Source of the DNA: Hetaerina americana
Lineage: Eukaryota > Arthropoda > Insecta > Odonata > Calopterygidae
Assembly: GCA_022747635.1 (NCBI GenBank)
Contig: JAKTNV010000075.1
Coordinates: 496,001-560,000 of the forward strand
Direction: 5' to 3'
Length of the DNA stretch: 64,000 nucleotides
Positions within the stretch are counted from its first letter, which is position 1. Each line of letters begins with the position of its first letter. Shown here piece by piece: positions 43,143 to 54,071 of the stretch. The notes under the pieces are model-generated. The model was not told where the DNA came from. It saw only the letters and a program-made list of their open reading frames with translations, and did not search any database. The position numbers and the translations under genes were made by a program.

Positions 43143-44309
43143 ATGGAAGAAAAACCCTTTCCACCACTTAAAAGATCCCGTCCGGACACCGGCGGGGGAG
43201 AGAAGTGTATTGGCGCATGTAAGCGCTATTTAATTATGTCGTGTATAAAGGAAGGTGAGACCTTGAAAAAGGTTTCTCCTTTCTTAATTCGCAGAGTTTT
43301 GTCACAGATTGTGCCTGGGGACCCAAAGAGCGTGAAGAAGCTCCGGGATGGTACACTTCTTATAGAGACCCTGAACGATACACAAAGCGAAAAACTGCTT
43401 GCTATGGGAATGCTCCATGACATTCCGATTAAGGTGGAGGTGCACCGCACTCTTAACACCTGTCGGGGAGTCATCAGTCACTACGACCTCCTATACGTGG
43501 ACATCGAAGAAATCAAGAGAGAAATGTTCTCTCAGGGAGTGACTGATTGTCGCCGACTCACCACGAGGCGCAACGGAGAAAACGTAAACAGCACCTCCGT
43601 GATCTTGACGTTTGCGCGTGATAGACTACCCGACAAGGTGTTTGTGGGCTATGAATCGGTACCAGTGAGGCCATTCATCCCAAATCCCGTGCGTTGTTTC
43701 AAATGCCAACGGTTCGGCCATGTCGCGTCGCGCTGCGAGGGCAAGGCCACCTGCTCGCGCTGTGGCAAAGACGCGCACGAGGATAAAGAGTGCTCTTCGG
43801 AACCTCTTTGTGTCAATTGCGAGGGTACACACCCAGTGTACTCTCGTGATTGCCCGAAGATGAAAGAAGAGAGGAAAGTCATGGAGATAAAAACACTGGA
43901 AAAAATCCCATATGCGGAAGCGAGGAGAAAATACAGGGCGCTAATCGCCCCAACTTTCTCCCGGTCCTTTGCTTCCGTTGCAACCACGCCATGTGTAAAG
44001 TGTACCATCGCCACGCAGACAGAGATCCCGAAAGAATCCCCAATTGACAACACGCAAGTGCCTAAACCCAAAAGGGTGAAGGATGGAAAGAGTAAGGTGG
44101 ACAAGGAGCCACCTACTCCTGTGGGCCCTTCAAAGAAGAGCCCACTAAAAACCACCAAGGGGAACACGCCAAAAGGGCGTGAGAATACACCTTCCCCGCC
44201 GCCTCCAGTGAAGCCAAAGAAGCCGGAGGTAATTGAAGAGGACCAGAGTATCTCTGATACAGAGGTCTTCGCAAACGAGTGGAAGAGGAAACATCACTTC
44301 AAGCGATAA
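43143..44309 (+). CDS. A6 ORF1, Gag-like with three CCHC knuckles
   Basis: The frame is intact at 388 aa from the ATG at 43143, with the same length as A3, A4 and A5. Differences include CSRC for CPRC in the second knuckle (Cys kept) and a His near the C-terminus in place of Arg. The frame is also open upstream to 42909, but the first ATG shared by all copies is at 43143. An 82-bp spacer leads to ORF2. Confidence 0.9.
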   Translation: MEEKPFPPLKRSRPDTGGGEKCIGACKRYLIMSCIKEGETLKKVSPFLIRRVLSQIVPGDPKSVKKLRDGTLLIETLNDTQSEKLLAMGMLHDIPIKVEVHRTLNTCRGVISHYDLLYVDIEEIKREMFSQGVTDCRRLTTRRNGENVNSTSVILTFARDRLPDKVFVGYESVPVRPFIPNPVRCFKCQRFGHVASRCEGKATCSRCGKDAHEDKECSSEPLCVNCEGTHPVYSRDCPKMKEERKVMEIKTLEKIPYAEARRKYRALIAPTFSRSFASVATTPCVKCTIATQTEIPKESPIDNTQVPKPKRVKDGKSKVDKEPPTPVGPSKKSPLKTTKGNTPKGRENTPSPPPPVKPKKPEVIEEDQSISDTEVFANEWKRKHHFKR

Positions 44310-44391
44310 CCTCAATAGAGTTGGTCATCTCCCTTTTTAGTCAACTTATTTATTTATATATTTATTTATTTATTTTAATTTAACACTTTAA

Positions 44392-47300
44392 ATGTGTTCC
44401 ATTCTGCAGTGGAACTGCAATGGTTTTTATCGGCACAAGGAGGAGCTGGCATTTTTAATCCAAGATTTTAAACCCTCTTGTATTTGTCTCCAAGACACCC
44501 ATTTTCAGGCTGAAGATAAGGGTATTCTGAAGGGGTTCACTGTTTTTAGAATGGATTACCTAAGTGGCCAACGAGCCCAAGGGGGAGTAGCAGTTGCGGC
44601 CCGTGAGGCCCTTTACACCTCGCGAGTCCAACTGAACTCTCCATTCCAGGCCGTCACTGTCACGGTGCACACCCCTGAGAGGATGACGTTATGCAACGTG
44701 TATCTGCCAGAGGGTGCACCGGTGACTCGCCTGAACCTTGAAGCCCTTCTCCACCAGCTTCCTCAGCCGTTCATTTTGATGGGAGATTTTAATGCCCATG
44801 ATCCTCTCTGGGGAGGGCCAGAAACCCAAAGTAATAGGAGAGGTCGAATCTTATCCATATTTATTGAGGATTTTAACCTGTTTTTATTAAATAGCGGCGA
44901 AAAAACCCGCTTTAACAGCTTCAATGGGGAATTCTCAGCAATAAATCTTTGTCTATGCTCGAGAAGTCTAGCCCCAAAGCTGAAAATGTCCACCCACAAC
45001 GATCTCTGTGGGAGTGACCATTTTCTTCTTCTGCTCGTTAAAGAAGACTTTTCGCCCACCATTTCAAAGTGGCGTATTAACCGTGTGGACTGGCCACTTT
45101 TCAAGCGTACGTTTACATATAAACACGACGCAAGTTTCGATGCGTTGCACAACGTCGATAAACTAAGTTCAACGCTGTTGGCGGCAGCTACCAAAAGTAT
45201 CCTTCGTACGTCCGGGAATATAAATCGAGCTCCTGTCCCTTGGTGGAACGGGGAATGCGATCGGGCGATTCGGGCGAGGAAAAAAGCATTGAATATTTTT
45301 AGAAAATATCCCACGGCAACTAATCTGGCATCGTACCGCCGCCTGAGAGCGCGAGCTCGAAGGGCCGTGAAGGAGGCCAAGAGGGCTTCCTGGATAGAAT
45401 ACGTCTCTACCATCAACCATCGCACGCCACTTGGTCAGGTATGGGACAAAGTGAAGAAAATCTCCGGGTCCAAGGGCTCATTTGTCATCTCGCCATTGCT
45501 TGTTGCTGGCCGGGTGGTTAATTCACCTGCCGAAATAAGCAACATATTTGCCAGTCAGTTCGCGGCCAATGGCAGTGACGAGGGCTATGCCGCGGACTTT
45601 TTGAACCGGAAGAGGCGATGCGAGAGAGTCCCTCTCAATTTTGGTGCAGTTCCTACAAGCGAATATTACAATGAGCCTTTCACGTCCTGGGAGCTTAAAT
45701 CCGCCATCGAAGACTCCCATTACACCTCGCCAGGGGTGGACGAAATCCACAACGCATTTCTCCGGAACATTCCGGAAACTGCGATTGGGGAGGTCCTAAA
45801 TACCCTCAACCAACTCTGGAACGAGGGCAGTTTTCCAAATGCCTGGCGAGAGTCCATCGTGATACCAATCCCAAAACAGGGCAAGGACAAAAATGACCCG
45901 AACAACTACCGTCCCATATCTCTCACCAGCTGCCTGTGCCAGGTGATGGAACGGATGGTAAACCGACGTCTCATGTGGTGCTTGGAGAGTCGACACCTGC
46001 TCTCCGACGCTCAGTGCGGCTTTCGGCGTGGCAGGTCCACGACAGACCATCTGGTTCGCACTGAGAACTTCATCCAGGAAGCCTTTCTCCAACGTCAACA
46101 CGTCATAGCAGTCTTCTTCGACCTGGAGAAGGCCTATGATAGTGTGTGGCGATGGAGAATCCTCAACACGCTCCACAAGTGGGGATTTAGAGGCAACATG
46201 GCCCTATTTATCAGAAATTTTTTAACCAACCGCCTTTTTAAAGTAAGGACTGGGAAGCACTTATCCCGATCTATTACACAGGAGAATGGGGTACCCCAGG
46301 GTTAAGTACTGAGCGTGACGTTATTTGCCATCGCCATCAACGACGTGGTGGAATGCATCAATGCCCCGGTGATGGCATCGCTCTATGTGGACGACCTAGC
46401 CATATTTTGCCGGTCGACACGACTGCCAAACGCTTCCAGGCAAGCCCAGGTGACTCAAAACAAACTGGGAGAGTGGTCGTGGAAGAACGGATTTCGTTTC
46501 TCCATGGAGAATACGAAATGCGTTCACTTTCACCGTCTTCGCGGTTACCACGTTACCCCGACCCTAACCCTGTTGGGTAGGATTCTTCCATTTGTGGAGT
46601 CCGTCCGCTTTCTCGGCATGATCCTGGACCAAAAGCTGAACTGGCGGGAGCATATCCGCGTGTTACGTGAGAGGTGTCGCCAAACCCTCAACGTTTTAAA
46701 GTTTTTAACTCACTCCACTTGGGGAGCAGACCGCACCACCATGCTTTTATTGTACAGAGGCTTGGTGCGATCCAAACTGGACTATGGTTCCATAGTGTAT
46801 TCCTCAGGACGAGAGTCTTACTTGAGACCACTCACATGTGTCCACAATGCTGGGATACGGTTGGCCACCGGATCATTTAGATCAAGCCCAGTCCCAAGCT
46901 TACTTGCAGACGCAGGGGAGCCTCCGTTGGAAACCCGCCGGATGATTTTAATGGGCAACTATGCCTGTAAAATTTTATCAGAGACAAACCACCCTTTTTT
47001 TAACATAGTTTTTAACCAACGGTTTTTAGACTTATTTAACAGGCGGAGAAGGGCAACTAGGCCCTTTGCCGTTCGTTTTAATGATTTTATTAACGCGGTA
47101 AATTTTACATTTCCTCAAGTATGCCCCGTCTCCTATGCTAAGTATCCGCCTTGGTTAACGCCAATGCCGGATATTAAACTCATTGCCAGTGCACGCCGCA
47201 AAGCCAAGACGACCGATTCCGAATACCAGCAGCTCTTCAGTGCCGTCCTCGGCTCACTTTCTGACTTTGTCCCAGTCTACACCGACGGGTCAAAGTCAGA

Positions 47301-48079
47301 ATCTGCATGTGCCTATGCGGTCGTGTCCCACTACCATGGAGTCGTGAGGAAAAAACTGCACACTTCCTGCAGCATTTTCACAGCCGAGCTGTCAGCCATA
47401 AGGACGGCCCTAGGAGAAATAAAAGAAAGCAATGGCTCTTTCCTCATCTGCACAGACTCGTTGAGCGCCCTAAAATCTTTATCGGTCTTTGCACCTGTGC
47501 ACCCGATAGTCCAGGAGATCCATTATACCCTGTTGTCCCTTCAGAGAAAGGGGAACAGGGTCTCCTTTATATGGACTCCTGGTCACGTCGGCATAAGAGG
47601 TAACGAAAAAGCTGACCAGGCAGCGTAGGATGCCCTTCGACAACCCGAGACCGACTCCACCTTGGTTCCAATTGAGGACGTAAAGGCTGCCTTGCGGAAC
47701 TCGGTCCTGCATCAGTGGAAGGAGACTTGGCAGTCTCTGCAAAATAATAAACTCAGGGCAATAAAACCGGTCGTTTCACCATGGTCCTCTTCCATCCGGA
47801 AAATTCGGAGGGAAGAGGTCATGATTACGCGCCTGAGAATAGGACACTGCCCTCACTCATTCGTACCTCTTTGCGGAGGTAAAAGAACAGCCCCGCTGCA
47901 ATGAGTGCTTCCAACCCCTGACGATAAAACATATCCTGACGGAATGTACAACATACCAAAGGGCCAGAGATATGTTGAAGATAAGGGGAGACTTAAAAAA
48001 TATTTTAGGGGATGACTCTGGGTCTATTAACCGAGTCTTAAGTTTTTTAAGGTCAACCGGTTTGATGGGGCAGCTTTAG
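44392..48079 (+). pseudogene. A6 ORF2, two nonsense codons and a 2-bp deletion
   Basis: The endonuclease is complete but has LQDTH where other copies have LQETH, so the metal-binding Glu is Asp. A few residues (around KPPEK) are missing near 45070. TCA-to-TAA at 46303-46305 stops the frame right after GVPQG. The frame then continues with YVDD and RNase H until AAG-to-TAG at 47626-47628, just after KADQAA. A CT deletion near 47847 shifts the last part. The copy is dead. Confidence 0.93.
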
Positions 48080-49856
48080 CTTTCGAGCTCATAATTTTAA
48101 TGCTTTTGATTTTAGCATTTTCCTTTTTTTTTTATTTTATTTATTTATTCGTATTTATTTGTTTACTTATTCCTAGTTTAAAAGGAACATAAGTTTTACG
48201 TTATGACAGTGGTGCAAAATGACCATAGCTGTCGACGCACCCTACAAACCCCTAAAACTACTACTATCTGTCAGGCCGACGAGAATTTCGCCGGGCTCCT
48301 TTGGCCCCTTAGAAAAGACGATCGCCTGGGTTTTATCTTTGTTGACGCCGACTCTCCAGCGGGAATACCATTCGACAAGGGCATCTATTGCCGTCTGAAG
48401 ATACTTTGCTGCCAGGTGCTACCTGCAGGATCTTGCCAAGATCGCCGTTTCGTCCGCGTACGTTTCTACGAGAACGTTGCTTCCGTGGTCCGCTGGGGTA
48501 TCCGCGGTGAAGATGTTGAAGAGAAGCGGCGGGAGCAAACTCCCTTGCGGGACGCCCGCTCTAATTTTCCGCGTCTTCGATGTTGCGTTGCCCTAGCTTA
48601 CACGAAAGGTTCGTTCCCGAAGCCAAGATGCCGCCATTCTTGTCCACCATCCAGGAAAGCCGAAGCACTCAAGCTTCCACAGCAATTCCTCATGCCACAC
48701 CCGATCAAACACCTTGCTGACGTCAAAGAAGGCGCCGACGGTGGAATGCCGTCGGTTGAAACCTTCAGTGAAGTTCAGCAGACGGACGACTTGGTGCGTC
48801 GTGGAGTGCTCGCTGCGGAAGCCAAATTGGTGCTCCGGCAGGACGTTCAGCTCCTCTGCGATGGTGACGAGGTGACGAAGAAGGACCCGCTCGAACAGCT
48901 TTCCCAGGCCGTCGAGCAACGAGATTGGACGAAAGTTCGCCGGCGATGGCAATTTCCCCGCTTTCGGAATGCACACAACGCGGGCCTCCTTCCACCAGGA
49001 TGGGAAGTATCCGATGGCGAGACACGCGTTGAAGATGCAAAGAAGCATAGTAGCAAGGGAAACCGGAATCTGCGCGATGACTGCGTTCGCAATCCCGTCC
49101 GGTCCGGGCGCCTTATGAGGTTTTAAAGCTCGTATGACCCCTCGAAGGTTCGTTTCGTTGATGGTCGGCCGCATCTCTCCGTGGTCGCGGACATGGCATG
49201 GCGTCCTTGGCGGCTTCCCAGCTGACAGCAGGGGATCGGGTTGGTCTTTGCCTCCATCAGCAGGAGCGAAGATATCCTCTAGATGGGCGGCATCCCCGCA
49301 GCCTTCTCCGGCGAGCCGGTGTTCTCAGCGGCGCCTCCTCGCGGGACTCCCCCTGAAAATTTCTTGCCATTCGCCACAAGGATCCGTCTTCCGGAGAGAG
49401 GGAGGAAACCTTCCTCTCCCAGATTTTGGCCCTGAATGTTGCGATGGCATCCCGGATGCTCTGCTGGACAGCGTTTAGACGAGATTTCTCCTCCGGGCAG
49501 CGGGATCTCTGGTGTCTTCGTCGGAGCCGGTTTTTCTCCCGAATTTGGTCACGGATCGCCCTATGGAGCGCCAGATGGTTCCATTCCCGAGCTGAGCGCT
49601 CGGGAATTAATGTCGCCGTCACCGACTGCACGGCTTCCGTCAGAAAATCGACCTGACGGTGATTTTTTCAGGGGATCCGACAGACGGAGGAAGCGGCAGG
49701 CTCCCGATTTTCTCCGTGACCTTTATCCGGAGGAGATCCCAGTCGGCAGCAGCGTAGTCTCGGAATGTCCTCCTCGGTGTCTCCAGTGGGCGCCTTGCGA
49801 GCTGGAAGAGAACTGGAAAATGGTCGTTATCCAGGGCGTGTTGCGCTTTCAGTAGC

Positions 49857-51862
49857 AATTAGATAATTGCTTCCTAGGTCCGAATGGATTTCCGCCGTGT
49901 AGATGTTAAACGGGAATGGCGACAGTAAGCTCCCTAGCGGGACGCCGGCTCGGATTTTTCGTTTCTCGGACGTAACTTGGCCCTAGTCTACCGAAAGGTC
50001 CGTCCTTGCAGCCGAGATGAAGCGATCGCCGACCACCAACGGGGAAAGCCAAAGCAATGCTGCTCCCACAGCAGTCCCTCGTGCCACACCCGGTCGAACG
50101 CCTTGCTGACGTAATAGAAGGTGCCAACGGTGGAATGCCGCCGGTTCAATTCTTCAGTTACGAAGTTCAGCAGGCGCGCGACCTGGTGCATTGTTGAGTG
50201 CTCGCTGCGGAAGCCAAACTGATGTACCGGCACGATGTTAAGCTCAGTGGTGATGGCAATGAAGTGGCGATGGAGGACCCGCTCGAGCAGCATTCCCAGG
50301 TTGTCAAGCAAGATCGGGAAGAAATTTGCCGGCGATGCCGATTTCCCCGCCTTTGGTATGCACACAACGTACCTCTCCATCGGGATGGGAAAAGCCCGAC
50401 AGCGAGACACGGGTTGAAAATGCACAGCATTAAGGAGGCAAGGGATACCGGCATCTCAGCAATAACAGCATTTGCCATTCCGTCCGGGCTCCGTGCCTTC
50501 CGAGGTTTCAGAGCCTTTATGGGCCCTCGAAGGTCCTCCTCATCGAATATCGGCGGCATCTCTTCGTGGTCACGAACATGGGGTGGGGTTCTTGGCCGCT
50601 GTACGGTCGATTCCAGGGGATCTTCCTGGTCAGCGTCTCCTTCAGAAGGGGAGAACACCTCTTCAAGATGCTCAGCCATCCTTGAAGCCTTCTCCTCCGG
50701 AGTGCGAAGAGTCCCCGATGCGGGGCGCAGAGGCGTCTCTTCACGCCGCTCACCTCGTAAGCTGCCACCGTCAAGGCAAGGCACGCCGTCAAGGCGCCAC
50801 AAGGATCCGTCTTCCGGGGATAGCATTGAAACCTTCTCCCAGGTGGATGTGCGGAAGACCGCTATGTCGCATCTCAGGTGACTTTGCGAGCTGTTGAGCA
50901 ACACCTTGACGGTCGGGCCACGGGAGCGTTGAAATTGGCGTCGTAGCCGATTCTTCTCCCGTATCCTCTTGCGAATCTCCCTTGGAAGGGCCATATGATT
51001 CCATTTCCGAACGGGGCACTCGGGAATTGCTGCTTGCGTTGCCTCCTGCACAGTTTCCGTTAGAAAATTGACCTGACGGTCGATATCTCCCGGGGAACTG
51101 AGAGACGGAGGCATCGGAGTGGCGCTGATTCGGTCAGTTACCTGGTTCCGAAACATCGCCCAGTCCACGGCAGCATTATTCCCTATCATCCTCGGCGTCT
51201 CCAAGGGTTTCCTCGCGAGATGTAGGACAGGCAGGTGGTCGCTGTCTAAAGCGTAGAGCGCTCTCGCAGAGAGCGCCGTCGGCAGCCGTGCGTGCACCGC
51301 GATGTCCAGTACATCGCTCGTTCCGCGAGTTGCGGAATGGGTCTGCGTACGTGGACCGATGACGTCGAGTCGCTCGGCGGAAGTCCACAGTCGTAGGCAA
51401 CGCCCTTCAGGATATTCCACTCGGGAGTGCCAATCGGGATGTTACGCGTTAAAATTGCCCGCGGCTATCGTGGGAACAGATCCCACGAATAAATCCGCGA
51501 GTTCTTTGCGAAACATCACCGATGGTGAGCAGTATACTGAAATGAGGCGAAGAGGTCCCTCGCCGCATTCCAGCTCAATGGCAGTGGCTTCCGTTGACGC
51601 GAACGTGAAGCGCTGTGCACGCAGGTGATCAGCGACCAGGACTGCAGTTCCCCCTCCTTGGCGCGCCCGGTCTTCGTGGAAGACCGGGAATCCCGGGACG
51701 GTCCACCCACTCCTTGGCTTCAGGCGCGTCTCATACAACAGGGCGATCTCGCATTTGTCTGGATGGAAACGCGAGCAGCTCCGGCGTTTTCCTCGCCACG
51801 GCGCCTCCCACATTCCAAGACGCAATAGCGATGTTACGTTGTCTAGGAGGCGTGTTATCCAT
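49857..51862 (-). pseudogene. C5 ORF2: endonuclease and first half of the RT
   Basis: The start at 51862 gives RQRNIAIASWNVGG. Two frame changes follow before FVGSVPTIAAGNFNA (near 51450) and the long frame from 51420 with DSDHLPVLHLARKPLETP, PREIRKRIREKNRLRRQF and GERREETPLRP. RT blocks VPVHQFGFRSEHSTMHQ and TFYYVSKAFDRVWH lie in a second frame near 50200-50100. The first Asp of the A-motif is Tyr (YYVSKAF), which would abolish catalysis. Confidence 0.83.
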
Positions 51863-52440
51863 GACGAGGAGCAAGAAGAGCCGGCTGTTGTTGCAGCGTT
51901 GCCGAGAGCACCTGAAGTTGCGTCTGCAGAGCAGCAGAGATGGTGGCAAGCGTCCCAAGGACCCTCTAAAGGGGATTCTCTTCGGAGACGGCGTCCAAGT
52001 CGCCGCCGATGAAGATCGACCCCCGACGAAGATGTGGCTCCGAAAGGGCCGGCGGCTGAAAACGCGTCACCTGATGGTTGCGCCTTCGCTCCCGTAAAGG
52101 AACGCGGAGAGAGGTGGTGGATTCCGTAATATTTGCCGCGGGCGTTGGTAAACCTGGGAACTGGATGCCGAGGCACGGTCTCGGAGTAGGGCGCTGGGGA
52201 GCCGGGCCGCGGGACACGTTTCCTCCTTGCCAAGCATTCTGCTTTCCCAGGGCTTGTGTTGGCACCGTGGACGCAGGAGCAGGAGAAGACAAGGACGCAA
52301 TTTTTGGTGCAGGAGCCGCACCCGGTCGGCGTCCGTGGCGCTTTTTTGACGGCTTGGTGACTCGCCGTTCTTTCTCCACGAGCCACGTCTTGTATGTCGG
52401 GGAAAAAGCTGAATGCTCCGAAAGGTATTGGCACTTCTGG
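51855..52440 (-). pseudogene. C5 ORF1 C-terminal part
   Basis: The frame carries a decayed knuckle (CQYLSEHSAFSPTYK, where the corresponding Cys are partly lost), a basic stretch, and the Ala/Pro-rich tail with LGKQNAWQGGNVSRGPAPQ. It ends at the ATGGATAA overlap with ORF2. The N-terminal two thirds are absent. Confidence 0.75.
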
Positions 52441-52788
52441 TGGTGAAATGAGAAAAATTAAAAATTCTAAAAATGGAATAACTGCCTTTAAAACACCCCA
52501 AACATTCACTACATAAATATAAGAATGTCGTTTCATGCATTATTTTTGGAATAAAAGGCACATTTATATACTAACAAAAGTTTTCTTAATCTTTCATTAG
52601 GATTGAGACATTCATACGTATGAACATCTTCACACTCACTCTAAAACAAAAGAATGTTGTTTCATGCATAACTTTTGGATTTATAGGCACTTAATGTACT
52701 AACAAATTTTTCTAAATCATTCAATACAGTTTATTCCTGTCTTTGAGAAATAAATTTGGGTTTTTTAGTTCATATGATAACATTAAGG
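52441..52788. repeat. AT-rich flanking DNA with a 129-bp imperfect duplication
   Basis: AAGAATGTCGTTTCATGCAT at 52521 recurs as AAGAATGTTGTTTCATGCAT at 52650, and the similarity continues for about 60 bp on each side of these points. No coding frame, TIR or element end is recognised. Confidence 0.65.
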
Positions 52789-53402
52789 CCCCGCGGGTAG
52801 GGTGATAGAGAATACTCCCACAGTATCCCTGCTTGTCTTAAGAGGCGACTAAAAGGGCGGGGAGAAAACCCCGAAAACAAACCCCAAGCCAGCAAGGGAT
52901 GCGTCCGGATAGTGCTGTGGATCCACTGTCTGTGAGCGGCCATACCATCTGGCCTACGGTCCGCCCAGGTGTTTGCCGTGCCTGGAGACCCGTAAGGGAG
53001 AGAAGGGGATCCTGGAGGGTGATCTTTCTGGTTCCCAGCAGGGTGTCGGATGCCCTGCATGGACCGGAGAGCGATATCCCTCTTCGGCCCCGGATTTCGC
53101 TTAAACGGGAGGCCGGGAGCTAGCCACTCCCGGTCAATCGGCTTCCGTCGCGTTTTCGCTCCGGTGGCGAGTGCCAAGGTTGTGGGGGGTCTGCGTAGGG
53201 AGGTCGGAGATGTAAGGGTTTTGGTGGGCCCTTGCACCGAAGATCCACCCCGAAACAGACAACCACTCCTGAAGCGCTATATCCCTCGAGTTAGCCCTGG
53301 CGACCGCTCCGGTTCGGCGGAGCGGCGTCCCAAAAGTGTGGCTCCGTGGCGGGTGGGGAGGCCGAGGGACGAATAATTTATTATTATGGAGGAAAAACCC
53401 TT

Positions 53403-53415
53403 TCCACCACTAAAA
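53403..53415. repeat. Target site duplication of G (13 bp), second copy at 59195-59207
   Basis: TCCACCACTAAAA is found at both ends of G, within A7 ORF1. Intact copies have this sequence once at the same place. Confidence 0.94.
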
Positions 53416-53819
53416 TGATACTCATACTCACTGAAAAATACTCTTCAGGAAGAGGAACGCCGAGAAGGAGGAAACCTCACTAGTAGTGGATCGGAGCGGC
53501 GCATAATCCTGCTGTATTCCTGATACATACTTCATTATACTGACCGGACCGGATTTTGAACTTCTCTCCTGGTTGACCCTGCTTTCTCCTGGACCTCTCT
53601 AGACGCTTTGCACACTGACTCTGACCTCCTGGACACCTCTTCTCTCCTGGCACTGACCTCCGCACCTCACTGGACCTCTCTCCGTTTTGCAGCTGGACGG
53701 ACCTTTTAAGGACCACCACTATCGATACCACCCACGTGGTTTTTCCGGCCCTTTTTAGGACCATGCAATTCATTGTCTACACCGCAGTTTAAGTACTTCT
53801 GGTAATAGCACTAAGTGAC

Positions 53820-53985
53820 TGAGGCACCCGGTGGGGAGGGCTAACTAGTCCCCTCTTCTCACCTCCGGGTGGTGCTCGCTCACTACACCACATTTTGGTC
53901 GTCTTGTCCGGGGAGACTTGGCAGAGGGCTTGCACCTCCACTGCACGCCTTGTCAAACCGGAGGGTCCACTTCTTAGGGCTGTAC
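53820..53985 (+). promoter_or_regulatory. G 5' UTR structured module shared with family C 3' UTRs
   Basis: A hairpin with a CACCCGG/CCGGGTG outer stem (53825-53831 with 53865-53871), an inner GAGGG/CCCTC stem and loop CTAACTAGT is followed by TTTTGGTCGTCTTGTCCGG, AGAGGGCTTGCACCTCC and GGGTCCACTTCTTAGGGCT. C1 and C2 carry the same blocks in the same order. It lies about 90 bp before ORF1. Confidence 0.72.
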
Positions 53986-54071
53986 GTTAGGTCTCCGAAC
54001 CCAAGATCATTGTTAAACCAAGGAATAATACATATCTCTACTGCCCGGCAATCACACTCCCCGGGATCAGC

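Larger units (their letters stand above)
42546..48265 (+). mobile_element. Family A copy A6, full-length with damaged ORF2
   Basis: The element is 5.72 kb from C-run to (ACT)n tail and lies in C4 with a 12-bp duplication. ORF1 is open; ORF2 has two nonsense codons and one small deletion. Its 3' UTR matches A1 and A4. Because the target duplication is perfect, the insertion is fairly recent despite the ORF2 lesions. Confidence 0.96.
41941..49856 (-). mobile_element. Family C copy C4, 5'-truncated, split by A6
   Basis: Two minus-strand pieces, 49856-48266 and 42545-41941, are continuous once A6 and one 12-bp duplication are removed. The join falls in the RT segment GEILVGLTD. It begins within the endonuclease, joins C5 at 49856, and ends shortly after the ORF2 C-terminus without the 3' UTR seen in C1 and C2. 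Confidence 0.87.
41990..49856 (-). pseudogene. C4 ORF2 (endonuclease end and RT), interrupted by A6 and frameshifts
   Basis: Right of A6 are LDNDHFPVLFQLARRPLETP (49830), the linker with WNHLALHRAIRDQ (49590), and a frame 49174-48593 with RPISLLDGLGKLFERV, HQFGFRSEHSTTHQ and AFFDVSKVFDRVWH. Left of A6 is the RT thumb-like region (LYLGVVLDKRLSMHRH, LRPILAYAVPAWSGLM) and the usual basic C-terminus. A frameshift loses a few residues near 48770. There is no RNase H. Confidence 0.85.
49857..52440 (-). mobile_element. Family C copy C5, both ends missing
   Basis: On the minus strand it runs from the ORF1 knuckle region (52440) to the middle of the RT (49857), where C4 is joined. It is closest to C2. 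The upstream boundary at about 52440 meets AT-rich DNA that is not family C. The join with C4 shares a few bases (AGTAGCA). Confidence 0.85.

Noticed and set aside
38776..52440. A telomeric retrotransposon array
   Set aside because: The C copies are interrupted by other families in the opposite orientation, flanked by non-telomeric DNA, and no telomere repeat is visible.
53050..53376. Plus frames of ~100 codons in the A7 5' UTR and similar ones in other copies
   Set aside because: GC-rich leader sequence open by chance. These frames run into the ORF1 start region out of frame or without shared start codons.
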